Shown: piece after piece, positions 1 through 9,721 of the stretch
Layout of the letters: every line of letters starts with the position of its first letter
Position numbering within the stretch: the first letter of the stretch is position 1
Origin: Paramacrobiotus richtersi
Taxonomy: Eukaryota > Tardigrada > Eutardigrada > Parachela > Macrobiotidae
Direction of reading: 5' to 3'
Assembly (NCBI GenBank): GCA_034698045.1
Contig: JAQGAU010000912.1
Span: 1 to 22,712 of the forward strand
Length of the DNA stretch: 22,712 nucleotides
The notes under the pieces: generated by a model
What the model was told of the DNA's origin: nothing
The model's database searches: none
What the model saw: only the letters and a program-made list of their open reading frames with translations
Translations under genes and position numbers: made by a program

Positions 1-30
1 GAATACGCGGAGAATACGTGGAATACGTAC
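1..30. repeat. short GAATACG tandem repeat at window edge
   Basis: GAATACG occurs at positions 1, 12 and 21, followed by short G/C-containing spacers. The array may continue beyond the left edge. Nothing indicates a function. Confidence 0.5.
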
Positions 31-441
31 CCAATAAAACGCGTGTCCAAAAAATAGAGGTGTACGAAACCGGCCATATCTACACTCCATGCCATTATAC
101 TACGTGTCTCTTATTATAATAGCTGCACTATAATATTTCACACAGCAGCAGATAAAATGTAGTTAAACTACAAGCGTTCCAAAAAGCACAGTTGTTTTAA
201 TCAAAATACATTAATGACTACAACCAGTAAACTATATCTATGGGAAAGCAACCCCTAATTAGCATGCATTACTTCTGTTTAGTCTTTTAACTTTTCTTTA
301 GCCAAGTAATTTGTGACAAATTTAAAAACAGTTTTTCAAAAAACCCGATCGGTTAATAAACAGATTGATTATAGCTGTAGTCATAAATAATAGCAAAGTA
401 GGTATTACGTAATTTGCATTTGGCGCAAAATTTCATCCCAC
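31..441. other. AT-rich conserved block downstream of GMPS copy A
   Basis: No gene is seen. From about 85 the segment matches blocks that follow the other GMPS copies on the minus strand: near 3045-3150, 5970-6040, 14070-14267 and, in reversed orientation, 20149-20348. A shared landmark is the 'catgccact..actacg' string. It continues into a poly-purine/pyrimidine stretch that ends at the last GMPS exon. Conservation across five copies shows it belongs to the duplicated unit. It could be intron or 3' flank of the ancestral GMPS gene. Confidence 0.5.
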
Positions 442-1441
442 CTGAAGCCCAACCCACCGGATGGGCAGGATATGCCGGGCTATATCGTATTTGGTCACCT
501 CCAGAAGAAACCCCGCCTCGTCCGCCTTTAAGGACGTCCGCACATGTTCATGCATAACCGACAGCTAAGGACGACAATAACTCCACTGATTTCAAGTGGG
601 GCGACGATTGTGGATGCGGTGAACTTACGCGCCACACCGGTTTACCAAAGGAACAAATAATTCGCAACAGCATCACAGTCTTATCATAATCTTTTCCCCG
701 ATACGTCTCGCTGGCGCATATCACCCGTGCGGTCAGTCCAGGACCTACACAGCATTCATGTCTAACTGGTGTTTTCCTGTATGCTTTGCTGAACATTTGG
801 AGTATCTAAACTTATCTACATTTTTATGACTTTCGCTGAATTCGATACCAGTTTCTACCAACCGAACTCTTAGTTTCGTAGACAGGTTATAGGTGATTTT
901 CATCAACTTCCGCCAGTTGCATTGCAAAGTGAGTTGGCTGCGAAAACGTCCGTGGCGACCCGATAAAGAAATTGTGAAATTTCCACATTCTGTTAACCTT
1001 CTCACAGCGTTAGCAAACGGGATTTCGTTGCACAACTTTCCAAGCCAGCTTTTAAAGTATTTTGGCACTCTGCACTGCAGTATAGGTCCATAGAGACCAG
1101 AAAAGCGTACGCTACAAATCTGTCTTTATGAAAACAACTATTCAGAGTAAACGTAAAAACAACTTTTGCTAAAAACAGCTACAAAAGTCGAAACGATCAG
1201 ACATATTTTTTATGGTGCCGTACGTAAGCCAGTAGCAGACCGGAGGATTATTTTTTCAGCCACTACACTACGAAACTGATACACACTGTCTACGTAGAGT
1301 CCAACAGGTTATCACGCACCGCAGTCTAATTTTCGTCACTGCATCTTTCTCTACCTGTTTGTGTGCAAAAGCAGTGTGAATTTTTCAGTGTTTCAACAAC
1401 TTATCCGTCGCTTTTCACCAGGAAAGGGGTGTGGCTGGACA
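442..1441 (-). pseudogene. GMP synthase-like partial copy A
   Basis: Two complete internal exons of a GMP synthase are recognisable on the minus strand. The first (744-629) starts after a TGTAG acceptor and encodes PGLTARVICASETYRG...FGKPVWR, the segment that follows the family signature HPFPGPGLA-RV. The second (564-442) encodes [11 protein letters not shown]...HILPIRWVGLQ, matching the family's LPI-(K/R)-VGVQ stretch in the C-terminal dimerisation domain. They are separated by a 64-bp intron with GTAAGT donor and TTAG acceptor. Upstream, the preceding exon survives only as about 23 bp (1441-1419, reading VQPHPFPG) before a GTGAAA donor; the rest is lost. The long intron 745-1418 is similar to introns in copies C and D. 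The donor after the second exon is GTGGGA. Both exons are open, but the missing upstream part and lack of later exons make this a gene fragment. Identification is confident; inactivity is inferred. Confidence 0.75.
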
Positions 1442-1534
1442 CGTTTAAAACTGGTATTTTCCCGAATCTTTTCTGAATGTTTTGTATCTAAACTTTGACT
1501 TATCCACTTTTTAAAGACTTTCGCGCTGGATTCC

Positions 1535-1812
1535 TGGTCCGGCATCGCACGTGAATGTGATCGCATCTCTAGTGTTCCGTAGCACTTCCACTACCGGATG
1601 TTCGAATCGGGAACATGTTCGACGAGTAGGTTAATCGTGACCGTAGCCACATCTATCAAATCGCTTCCGTCATCGTTGGCGTTTTTGATCGTCTGAGCCG
1701 GCTTACAGAGATATATGGACCTGCGGCAACCCGATCCACCCGGCGAATGGTCAAGTTTTGCACTGCAGAGCCGGCACGGATCATGGTACCGTTGGCGTTA
1801 AGCCGTTGTTGT
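1535..1812 (-). pseudogene. decayed fragment of three-Ig-domain gene
   Basis: The minus strand matches the end of Ig domain 2 and the start of Ig domain 3 of the three intact Ig genes, including LNANGT, AGPY, DLIDVATVTINL and the EHVP linker. It is out of frame: the segment coding for GPYVC carries a two-base insertion (ATATATCTCTGT against ATATGTCTGT) and the EHVPEFEH segment has lost one base. The conserved TDAG before the third Ig cysteine pair reads VAAG. Domain 1, the signal peptide, most of domain 3 and the C-terminal tail are absent. On its downstream side it joins a piece of GMPS intron (about 1449-1534), so it is a chimeric remnant. Confidence 0.85.
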
Positions 1813-1829
1813 AGAAACAAAAAACGATT

Positions 1830-2560
1830 CGCTTTTTAAACGTCAGATGCTTATTATAACATTGAATTTATTGTAAATGCAATTTGAACTGTATCGTACC
1901 GTAGGGTCGTAACAGCCACTGTTCTACATCATATCATTCCTCACATCAGCTGTGGCATTTACCGCTATGGGTAAAGTCAGAAAATTTCAAGATTTTGCTG
2001 AATATAATTTCACGAATACAGTATGCGCCCATAAACCCATAAACTGAGTACTGAAACACGCGAATGATTTACTATTGAACACAAATCTTCGCGGTGGGTA
2101 CAAAAAATCCGGTCCATTTTTAAACTTTATGTGCTTATTCTGACACTGAATTTTTCGTAAACACAGCTTGAAAATCGATTGTGGCTCTCGAGCACAAGCC
2201 ACTACTCTACATCGTTTTTCGCATCGACTGTCACATTTACTGTTATAGAAATGCGATAACCGCAGTTCAGTTTATGAAATTCCGTTTCGTAAATATACGC
2301 TAATAAATTTTTCATTATCATATGCGAGCAAGTTTAACATTCAATACAAACCTTCATTGCTGTGTTAACACAAAAAAACCGGTTCATTTTTAAGCAATAT
2401 CTGCGTATTGTAATGGCAGCTTGAATTAACCCGAGATTTCGAAGAAAGCTGTAAGCCACTGTTCTGCTTCGTGCTTCACACCAACTGCCGCGTTTATTTT
2501 TATGGTTAAGCAAACTTAATAAATACAATAAATTTTTTTAAAATTTAGTTTTAATTCAGT
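1830..2560. repeat. degenerate satellite, three units
   Basis: Three diverged tandem units share the core 'aagccactgttctacatc' followed by 'catcagctgtcgcattta' and, on the other side, 'cttattataacattgaattt.ttgtaaacacagcttgaaa'. The cores start near 1912, 2197 and 2453, giving periods of about 285 and 257 bp. Related arrays lie at 5041-5720, 10855-11110 and 18481-19440. Short open frames crossing the units are frame-inconsistent between units, so I do not call genes here. Confidence 0.75.
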
Positions 2561-3306
2561 TTTTTAAAAATTAATATAGTTTCGGTCGGTATACGCCAAC
2601 AAATTCGCTTATACTAGTTAGTACCAATAAAACGCGAACAAATCTAATAAAATTATTGTGTTAAATGCCAGTAATTTGCATTCAAGGATAATTTCAGTAA
2701 TTTTTTACCGAAGTTCCTGCACAAGCTTTGGTGATTATGAATGTACATCATTCACAGGCAAAATCATACGACAGCATACCCAAAATTCATAAAATTCCAG
2801 GATCAATGTTGCAAATCTTTGAAAGCCCTACATGGAGTCCATACCGTCAACGCAATATGGAGTTTAAAAAAACTCAAAATCACATCAGCTTGCGCACCAC
2901 AGTTACTGATCTTAAAGAACTGCCCAAAAATAAAGAAAAAGGCAATACAATAACGACAAAAATTCCTGAAAGGACTACAGGGTTTCGTTGTTAAATCTAC
3001 CAGCCCATGATGAAAATTTAGATGCTCGACCATGGTGCAGCCAACTTAACATGCCACTGTACAACGTTTTCGTGTGACTGCCGCTCTTGTTGCAGCCTTA
3101 CCACATTTCTGATCGCATATTACACTACATAACGTGAAATGTAACAAGGACACTTCCGGACCTTTCGAAAACAATGTTACACCGATACATGAAACAAAGA
3201 AAAGAGTTCGATTTTCTCGAAAAATGTATTCGCCTATTCGGCATCAAAACACAGTATTACAAACATATCAAGTACAGTACACATTCATCGCTGGAGTCCA
3301 GCCTCC
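2561..3306. other. AT-rich linker and conserved block of unit B
   Basis: No supported gene. The beginning (about 2625-2720, 'gtgttaaatgcca' then 'cgaagttcctgcacaagctttg') matches 19470-19670, so the same linker follows the satellite in both units. The part from about 2980 to 3170 is the conserved block also present downstream of the other GMPS copies. Open frames on both strands between 2728 and 3033 overlap one another and are not conserved as protein between units. Confidence 0.45.
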
Positions 3307-3599
3307 CTGAGTCCCAACCGACCGGAAGGGCAGAATATGTCCGTATTTGGTCGCCTCCATGAGAAACGCCGCCTCTTCCGCCGTTAAGGACGTCCGCACA
3401 TGTTCATGCATAACCAACAGCTAAAGACGACATAAAATCCGCTGATTTTACGTGGGGCGCCGATTTCTGACGCTGTGAACTTACGCGCCACACCGGTTTG
3501 CCAAAGGAACAAGTAATCCGCAACAGCATCACAGTCTTATCATAATCTTTCCCCCGTTAGGCTCGCTAACGCAGATCACCCGTACGGCCAGTCTAGGAC
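3307..3599 (-). pseudogene. GMP synthase-like partial copy B
   Basis: Only the two C-terminal-domain exons are present. Exon 3599-3485 begins after a TTTAG acceptor and encodes PRLAVRVICVSEP, but it is 115 bp where copies A, C and D have 116. One base is lost in the RGK region and a TGA follows soon after. The next exon, 3420-3307, reads [20 protein letters not shown]...GHILPFRSVGTQ and lacks nine bases, an in-frame loss of three codons relative to the other copies. The intron between them (64 bp) keeps GTAAGT and TTTAG. The donor after the second exon is destroyed: the sequence following CAG is GG instead of GT. No upstream exons are recognisable before the next unit. A clear pseudogene. Confidence 0.85.
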
Positions 3600-4110
3600 C
3601 TAAACAGCATGTCTTAAGACTTGTACTTTCACGTATCTTTCCTCAATGTTTCTGAAATTTATGCACATTTAGTGACGTTTGTTGAATTTGATTAGAAGTC
3701 TCTACCTACTGTCACGGGGTTGGACTAAAGACGATTATGGACATGGGTCAAGTAGAGGCGGATTCCTTTTGTCATTGATGTTGGGAGATTCCCCGATCTG
3801 ATAAGAATGGCCATGCCTACAAGAAACACTTCTGTTTGCAATGATCGATGCATTTCGTCTCTTGATAATCGGTAGATGAACTCCCGGATATCGTCCCGGC
3901 ACGATATACGGCCACAGCCAGGAGTTTCATCCTGACGTAAATCTTAGAAATAACTTGAGTTTTACGTGAATTGTCGTTCAAGGTCAATCGGGAATCTTCT
4001 GCAGTTTTAGTTCTGTTTGCGAAAATGTTATAAAAGGTCAATCGATATAATCAGGCTGTATATAACCAGCACCATAGTCATTATGACGAATTGCATCGAT
4101 GATGGATGTT
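3600..4110. other. unassigned intergenic stretch
   Basis: Up to about 3710 the sequence resembles the D5-proximal end of GMPS intron 4 in copies A, C and D. Beyond that it is unlike anything else in the window. A minus-strand open frame 4041-3817 (74 codons) has no recognisable domain, signal peptide or repeat counterpart, so I do not call it a gene. Confidence 0.35.
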
Positions 4111-4123
4111 ATTACAACTTACT

Positions 4124-4217
4124 AATTTTACTGCCATGTAAACTGCAAACTGATTTTACTGCCAACTCATTGATTTTACTGCTGTTAATTTTACTGTCAG
4201 TGTCAATTTTACTCCCA
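4124..4217. repeat. irregular ATTTTACTG minisatellite
   Basis: Five copies of (A/G)ATTTTACTGCCA-like motif start at 4124, 4152, 4172, 4187 and 4205, with spacings of 28, 20, 15 and 18 bp. A related AT-rich stretch near 17985-18050 lies in the same relative place in another unit but is less regular. Confidence 0.6.
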
Positions 4218-4263
4218 TATGATTCCAATCTGGAGAAATTTCGCTTAAAAATTATGGACAGTT

Positions 4264-4467
4264 TTGGAATATCATTTAAAATGCGGTCATGTACCGGATC
4301 ATCCACGGGATGAACACGGGCATTTCATCCCTAAGGATCACGCGGATGACCAAGATTCTGATAAAGGTCATGCCGTCCACCAGACCGGAACGAAGCCTGG
4401 CTCTGCGCGGATGACTTCGGCTCAATTCCAGCCCACAAGGAACTGCGCGAAGCTGCCCGATAAATAG
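4264..4467 (+). CDS. possible small plus-strand ORF with PRDEHGHF motif
   Basis: I do not recognise this protein. The frame runs 67 codons to a TAG and is markedly more GC-rich than its surroundings. It contains HPRDEHGHFIPKDH near residues 13-26, then an acidic/histidine stretch. Similar motifs occur in the same orientation at 4670 (MPRDEHGRF), 17719-ish (CGEHGEFITK) and 18121 (DDPRDEHKG followed by a stop), which supports a shared coding ancestor. The opposite strand is also open over much of the interval, no start context or splice site decides the boundaries, and the sequence at the start is AT-rich and non-coding in character. It could be the 3' exon of a decayed gene or part of a mobile element. 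Low confidence that it is expressed. Confidence 0.3.
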   Translation: MEYHLKCGHVPDHPRDEHGHFIPKDHADDQDSDKGHAVHQTGTKPGSARMTSAQFQPTRNCAKLPDK

Positions 4468-5040
4468 TGCATCTGCTAATAATGTTATCTGACAGTTACT
4501 GTAATGTTTAATTTTCGTCCTAATATTTTCGTTTATGAACTGTTTTGCAGTTAATTTATCAGTTTAATTTTAATACTTTCTATCATTTTACTTTCACGTA
4601 CAGATCAGTTATCTACTTATTATTTTGTTTAGGCTAATTTATGTTTTCAGTTTTTATTCCGCTTACACGATGCCGCGTGACGAGCACGGCCGCTTTCGCC
4701 AGCGAGAAGGAACAGCGCGTTGAATCTGGACGGGAGCGCCAGCCTGAAGTTCACTTTTAATGTTTTTTAGTTGTTGTTTAGCGAACGTGTTTTTGTGGTT
4801 GGTTTTTTATAGTGGACAACGGTTTTTTCTTTAGTGGCTGCACCTGTTCTTGATGGAATTCTTCCAGTTCTGAGTCAGTGCCGGATGTGAACAACTGGAA
4901 TCTGTAAATGTACCTTTCTCAGATTTTTTTCAGTATTCCAGCCCCTTAAATCATAGCGCCGTAATTGACACTGACTGAACATTGTAGTCTCGATCTGCAT
5001 ACTATCATCAATAAAAACCATCAGAACTGTGTCATAAAAC
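4468..5040. other. unassigned; short PRDEHGRF frame and conserved T-rich piece
   Basis: A 17-codon frame at 4670-4723 (+) begins MPRDEHGRF and ends in TGA. It echoes the motif of the ORF ending at 4467. The T-rich piece about 4780-4840 ('gtggttggttttt..agtggacaa.ggtttt') closely matches 13672-13735 in the unit upstream of IgB. No complete gene is supported. Confidence 0.4.
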
Positions 5041-5720
5041 AAAAAGCTGTTCAACTTCAAACGTACGTTACTGTATATGCTCACTATAACATCGAAATTT
5101 GTTGTAAACACAATTTGACAACAGCAACTTCGGTCGAATTCATAAGCCACTGTTCTACATCATTCTGCGCATCACCATCGCATTTCTGTTATGAATGTGA
5201 GGGAAATTTATGTAAAAATAATTTCATTCCATCAAAGTGTACCACTAAATTTCACTGCAGAAAATGTGATATGCAAAACAAATCTGGAGTGTCACAAAAA
5301 AGTCGTTTTCCAACGTCATCTGCTTACTACTGTACGCGATCGATGAAATGGCACGAAAATTTGCCCTACCGCATACAACACCCCAGCGGGACTGGCAGTG
5401 CAATGAGTGCTTATTGGCAGAGTAGGAATATTCGACGCGCATGTTACCGAATACACTACTCTGCGTGCCATTTCAGCGATCGCGTACAGTATAAAACTTA
5501 CAATTGTTATAGTTCGTTGTAAACACAGCTTGAAAGCATCCGGTATAGGAGACTGGTACAAGCCACTGTACTACATCATTCTGCACATACGCCAGTTAAT
5601 ATATTGTTCGATACCCGAGCAAATCTATCATTCAACACAAAATCTGTAGTGCTGTGTCACAGGGAAAAAATAATCCTTTTTAAACGCCACTCCTACTACA
5701 ACAATAAATCTGTTACAAAT
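5041..5720. repeat. degenerate satellite, interrupted by a MITE-like insertion
   Basis: Units have cores ('aagccactg..ctacatcattctgcacat') at 5144 and 5560, with a partial further unit after about 5655. The 416-bp spacing is explained by a 160-bp insertion plus a 2-bp target duplication, leaving 254 bp, which fits the 257-bp period in the array at 1830-2560. A 185-codon plus-strand frame crossing both satellite and insertion is judged accidental. Confidence 0.7.
5330..5489. mobile_element. non-autonomous MITE-like element with 26-bp terminal inverted repeats
   Basis: The ends are inverted repeats: 5330-5355 (CTGTACGCGATCGATGAAAT...) and 5464-5489, matching at 25 of 26 positions after reverse complementing. 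The element is flanked by TA on both sides (5328-5329 and 5490-5491), the target duplication typical of Tc1/mariner-type transposons. At 160 bp it is far too short for a transposase. A second internal inverted repeat (about 5416-5433 with 5447-5463) can form a hairpin next to the right end. Removing element plus one TA restores the satellite period. I see no second copy in the window. Family assignment rests only on TA duplication and size. Confidence 0.75.
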
Positions 5721-5824
5721 ACAGCTCTGTAGCGCGCGGACAAATGAGCTTATACATCCTGATAATTTCAAACTTATAGACATACTCTAACAGCCTTTAC
5801 AGCACCTTTATTGATAATATAACA

Positions 5825-5877
5825 AAATACACATAAAATAAAGATAAAAATTAAATACACATAAAATAAAGATAAAA
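5825..5877. repeat. two-copy 25-bp direct repeat
   Basis: AAATACACATAAAATAAAGA followed by TAAAA occurs at 5825-5849 and again at 5853-5877 without mismatch, period 28 bp. AT-rich; probably replication slippage. Confidence 0.75.
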
Positions 5878-6314
5878 CTTACTGGCAAGACAACAAGGGC
5901 TTTGCAATTTTAAATCTTTCAGCCCGTGGTGAGCATTTATCAGCACCAGTCGAATCAACTGCATGCCACTATACTACGTCTTCTTGTTATAACCGCTGCC
6001 GTATTATATTTCACACCGCAGCAGATAAGATGTAGCAAAACTACGAACATTCTGAAAACACATTTATTTTGATAAAAAAAAACATTAATCAGAAATAACT
6101 ATAACCAGTGCACTATATCTATGGAAAAGCAACCTGTAACTATCATTATTTCTGTTCAATTTTATTTTAACGCAATGATTTTTGACACATTAGAAATAGG
6201 AATTAATAATAATTCAAGATTCTGTTATCCAGAAAATCCGATCGATTATTGCATAAATTACAGTACTAACAAATAATAACAAAGCGTTACATATAGCGCA
6301 AAATTCCAGCCCGC
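5878..6314. other. conserved AT-rich block downstream of GMPS copy B2
   Basis: No gene is seen. The interval 5930-6310 is the best match to the 31-441 block of unit A, including 'actatatctatgg.aaagcaacc' near 6112 and 225. It has the same orientation as in units A, B and C. Confidence 0.5.
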
Positions 6315-7810
6315 CTGAACGCCAACCGACCGACCGGATGGACAGAATATATCATTTCATTTCATGGATTTCTTTCACAACCTTTTCAAGCCATTTTTCA
6401 AAGCATATCTCATTCTTTATTGCAGCGCTTCGATCAACGCCACAATTCTGCTCTAATGAAAATAAAATATTAAAAATAACCGTAAAAACAGTTACAAAAC
6501 GATTACACATATTCTTTCTGCTACCGTAAGCCATCGTCCAACCGCGAACCTTTTCAGCCACTGCACTACGAAACTGCTGATACACACTGTAGAGTCCATC
6601 ACCGCAGTCTAATGATATACAATTCCTGTCACCTTCTAGCGGTTTGTGTGACAAAGGAGTGTCAGTCAATTGCTTATCTTACCCGCGTTCGATGACGCGT
6701 CCCCTGATAACGATACACTGTTAACGTGAGCAAAATACACGCAGTAAGTCCTTGCAAAATTGCCGACAAATTATGCAAGCAAGAGTATCAGCAGAAAAAG
6801 CAGTAATTAGTAAAGAAAATAAACTAGTAAGACAATAAAGCATAATAAAACAATAATGAAAAAACCAAACATGGCGACAGGTAATAAAAACAGCGTTGCA
6901 AAAGTGAACGAATACGAACAATATACAATTAAATCAGCATAAAAATGAACTCACAATTCTTATAGATATTGTTAAAGCATACTGTTTTGTGCAAACAGAC
7001 ATAAGCTTTAATAAACTAAAAATTTAGTAATGATTACCTCGGTCGGCTCGAAAAAATTAACACAAATATCCGGCTGAATGGTCACACGTACAGTACTTTA
7101 GTGCGCAGATCGCGTACGAACTACGAAGTTCGTATCGTTGTGGTGGGTCATGACAAGGCTTCTGCGTGTTGTCTGGCAAGCTTATTGTTAGAGGGACTCT
7201 ACAATCAAATCCGTATACGTAAAGTACTGTACCTAAAATTAAAAATACATGTACAGTACTTGTCAGTACTTTAGTACACACAAGGTATGTACATGTCTCT
7301 ATGCAAAACTAGTAATACTGTAACATGTGAATAACTAGTGCCACAACTTCCGCAGTATGATTAGCAATTTCATACACTTGATGCCGCACCGCAACAACTC
7401 CAAAACACACACTGCGCAACAAAACAAATTTCATAATGCCGCCAATGGCAACTGCAGAGTTAAATGCGACGCTTTTACGCCTGATTATACCTAGTGATCT
7501 TGCTGATAGATGCAACAAATCTACACTACGTTCACACCTTGACAAACTGCACTTCGTTTTCGTCCAATTTCAGCTCCTCACGGATAACTTTATTCGTTAC
7601 CTGATAAACCGTAGAGAAAAGTACAACAATTTAGTAAGAAAACTTTTGAGGCTAAAGAAAACTACCTCCATAAATGTATCACCAATTGCAATAACCCTCG
7701 GCTTCTCTTCTGGGTCGAGCGTCGTCATTAAAGTGGGCGAAATAAAGGATCCGCCATCGACTGGATCACTGGATTATCCAGACGACGCCGTTGTGCATAA
7801 CGGAAACTGT
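6315..7810 (-). pseudogene. GMP synthase-like partial copy B2, heavily damaged
   Basis: Reading leftward, five eroded exons of the enzyme can be placed by comparison with copy D. (1) About 7810-7666 encodes VMHNGVVWIIQ then a TGA within extra bases, later DPEE and GDTFMEV before GTAGTT. (2) 7600-7530 after a TTTATCAG acceptor encodes VTNKVIREELKLDENEV, but a one-base deletion shifts the last codons. (3) About 7212-7106 retains DLI and related bases but has stops. (4) 6703-6683 keeps only the first dozen bases and the last few of a 106-bp exon, with an additional G at the start and a GTAAGA donor. (5) 6352-6315 is the last ~36 bp of the exon ending in the VGVQ region, and its donor GT is now GC. 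The exon beginning GPGLA is missing entirely: a deletion joins intron 4 (6353 onward) straight to the tail of the last exon. Identification is firm; the copy cannot be functional. Confidence 0.85.
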
Positions 7811-8599
7811 CACTACAGTCTCGATCTACACCGTAAAATGTATATAACATGGAAGCCTGAGAAATCCACATTCCCAAAGACTGAAAAAGGTACCAAAATG
7901 AAAGCGTTAACAGTGATTTTTGTAGAAACAATTTCCGGAATTCTCTGACGCGAAAGACCTTCGTATCTTCAGCCACTTCGGGTACCCTGCTTACCAGCAT
8001 TAACCCTCGTTTGTGTAACCATCTGTAACAATTTGCACGAAAGATGCCGGATTTGAGTATTGGGATGTAACCGGCTTCCGGCGGTGTCGAACCTGTCGGT
8101 TATTTCGGCAGTGTTACCCTCGGAATTGTGTAGGAAAAGGTACCAACTCATAATCACCAAATATCAACACTATTGAACAGAAGGGGAAAAGTTTTACAGT
8201 ATAACACTGCACTTTGCCAACTGTTTGCCTACAACTACTGTAATAACTGCAATTAGGTCGGCGACGGTGTCAATATATGTATGCCATTTTTCTCTTCAAT
8301 GACTTTAACAAAATTTGCCTTCGCTCATACAACCACAACAGAAAGTAAGATATTATGCTAGGTGACCGGCATTGTTTGACCATTGATAACATAAAATCCC
8401 AATAACTGCACCATATATCCGGTCCGCACACACCAAACTACAAAAGGCATCGTCCCGTAAAAATGATAAAAACTCAGAAGACACTGGTCCAGTCTAGCAT
8501 GGAACATATTTTTGGCAGTTCAAAGGAACAAAGCTAAAAAAAAAGCAATTAAGCCTGTACCAAAAGAAAACAGCACCAACAAGTCCCCACTATACCGCT
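7811..8599 (-). other. 3' flank of IgA, with conserved GC-rich segment
   Basis: The first 440 bp beyond the IgA stop codon (8599 down to about 8160) match the 3' flanks of IgB and, more weakly, IgC, so they are likely 3' UTR or downstream DNA. No clear AATAAA signal was found. At 8144-8056 lies a GC-rich segment nearly identical to 11345-11257 beyond IgB; its minus strand is open in both and reads GNTA(E/D)ITDRFDTA, then SRLHPNT. It might be a small exon or a regulatory element. The part nearest 7811 has a minus-strand frame with no match I recognise. Confidence 0.45.
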
Positions 8600-9721
8600 T
8601 CAATAAACAAACGTGGCCCAGACCAGTACAGCCAATCCCACTGCAACAGCCGAAGCCCTGCTGCCCGCTTGGGAGGTATGCGTCGCCCTTGCCAGGCCGC
8701 CGGTCGGGACGTCGATTCCGGTAGACTGGTGGATTCCACTGACCACTCTAAACGTTTTTTCGGCCATTCCAAGAACATTGAACACTCTGCACCGAATGCT
8801 ATCGTACAGGGAATGCTGTTCATCGAAGGCCACTGTACACTGGCGCTCACGGCAGACGGGGAACGTGTCATTACCCTTCGGCAACATTTGTGCGTTGCGG
8901 TACCAGAAGAAAGTGGGCGGCCTAAGCCCTACAGGGACACCTGTCTCGGCATCGCACGTCAGTGTGATCGGTTCCCTGGCCGTGTTCCGTTGCACTTCCA
9001 CCATCGTATGTTCGAATTCGGGAACATGTTCAACAAGTAGATTAATTGTGACGGTAGCCACATCGATCAAGTCGCTTCCGTCATCGTTGGCGTTTCTGAT
9101 CGTCTGAGCTGCCTTACAGACATATGGACCTGCGTCGGTCCGATCCACCCGGTTGATAGTCAAGTTTTGGAATCCATCCTTTGCAGAGCCGGCACTGATC
9201 ATGTTTCCGTTGGCGTTGAGCCAGGTGATATCTACTCGTGCGACTATAGCGATAGGAGGTGTGATCGCACAGTGAAGTTGCGCTTGCTGCGCTCCGACAT
9301 GCGACAAGACGGAAGTCTGCGTGGCTGACAAATTGAGACGCTGGTAGATCTCTAATTTGACGCTCTTTTCTCCGACCAGTTTGCCGTGGATGGAGGCCTG
9401 GCAGGTGTATGTCCCCACGTCCGAAGGTCCAAAACTCTTAATAGTCCGTAATGCCGTCGGCTGGCGCGTGCTCACCTTTGCGTCCCTCATAGGGAAACTC
9501 GGTTCCGCTGTCCATCTGAAACTTGGCGTCTTCAAAGTCAAGGAAACATTGGAATTCCTAGCGGCCATACACTTGATCGGGACACGGGTGTTCTGCTTGA
9601 TGAATTTCAGCCCCGATTGATCGAAAGGAGTTAGAGTAAGGTCATCCGGATTGAACACACCTTCCACAACTGATAACAATAAAAGACCAGCGACTAGGAT
9701 TCGTCCTAAAAGATCACTCAT
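8600..9721 (-). CDS. IgA: secreted, probably GPI-anchored three-Ig-domain surface protein
   Basis: Single-exon gene of 373 codons. The start is set by an ATG in a good context (CCAAAATGAG) and by identical placement in the two paralogues. Residues 1-21 form a signal peptide with a GLLLLSVV core. Ig domain 1 spans about 28-126 (C51, W70, DVGTYTC107). Domain 2 spans about 128-232 (C151, W167, DAGPYVC202). Domain 3 spans about 235-330 (C256, W273, C311), with an additional CRERQC pair at 290 and 295. A stalk follows, then a hydrophobic end (about 357-373) with no charged tail, as expected for a GPI-attachment signal. NxS/T sequons occur at 58, 130, 186 and 284. The role is inferred: Ig proteins of this layout act in adhesion or recognition at the cell surface. 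Domain 1 carries an insertion between W70 and the second cysteine compared with IgB. Ligand unknown. Confidence 0.88.
   Translation of the reverse strand: MSDLLGRILVAGLLLLSVVEGVFNPDDLTLTPFDQSGLKFIKQNTRVPIKCMAARNSNVSLTLKTPSFRWTAEPSFPMRDAKVSTRQPTALRTIKSFGPSDVGTYTCQASIHGKLVGEKSVKLEIYQRLNLSATQTSVLSHVGAQQAQLHCAITPPIAIVARVDITWLNANGNMISAGSAKDGFQNLTINRVDRTDAGPYVCKAAQTIRNANDDGSDLIDVATVTINLLVEHVPEFEHTMVEVQRNTAREPITLTCDAETGVPVGLRPPTFFWYRNAQMLPKGNDTFPVCRERQCTVAFDEQHSLYDSIRCRVFNVLGMAEKTFRVVSGIHQSTGIDVPTGGLARATHTSQAGSRASAVAVGLAVLVWATFVY

Noticed and set aside
745..1068. 107-codon minus-strand open frame next to GMPS copy A
   Set aside because: It lies in GMPS intron 4, which is conserved as an intron in copies C and D without keeping this frame.
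3817..4041. 74-codon minus-strand open frame
   Set aside because: No signal, domain or repeat counterpart; length is compatible with chance in this sequence.
4965..5522. 185-codon plus-strand open frame rich in cysteine
   Set aside because: It runs through two satellite units and the MITE-like insertion; it has no conserved counterpart in other satellite units and no recognisable domain order.
7436..7948. 170-codon plus-strand open frame
   Set aside because: It lies antisense to eroded GMPS exons of copy B2 and their intron, and the minus-strand reading matches a known enzyme.
8613..9107. Plus-strand frames of 164 and 123 codons within IgA, with similar frames inside IgB and IgC
   Set aside because: They are antisense shadows of the Ig coding sequences; the minus strand gives full Ig domains with signal peptides.
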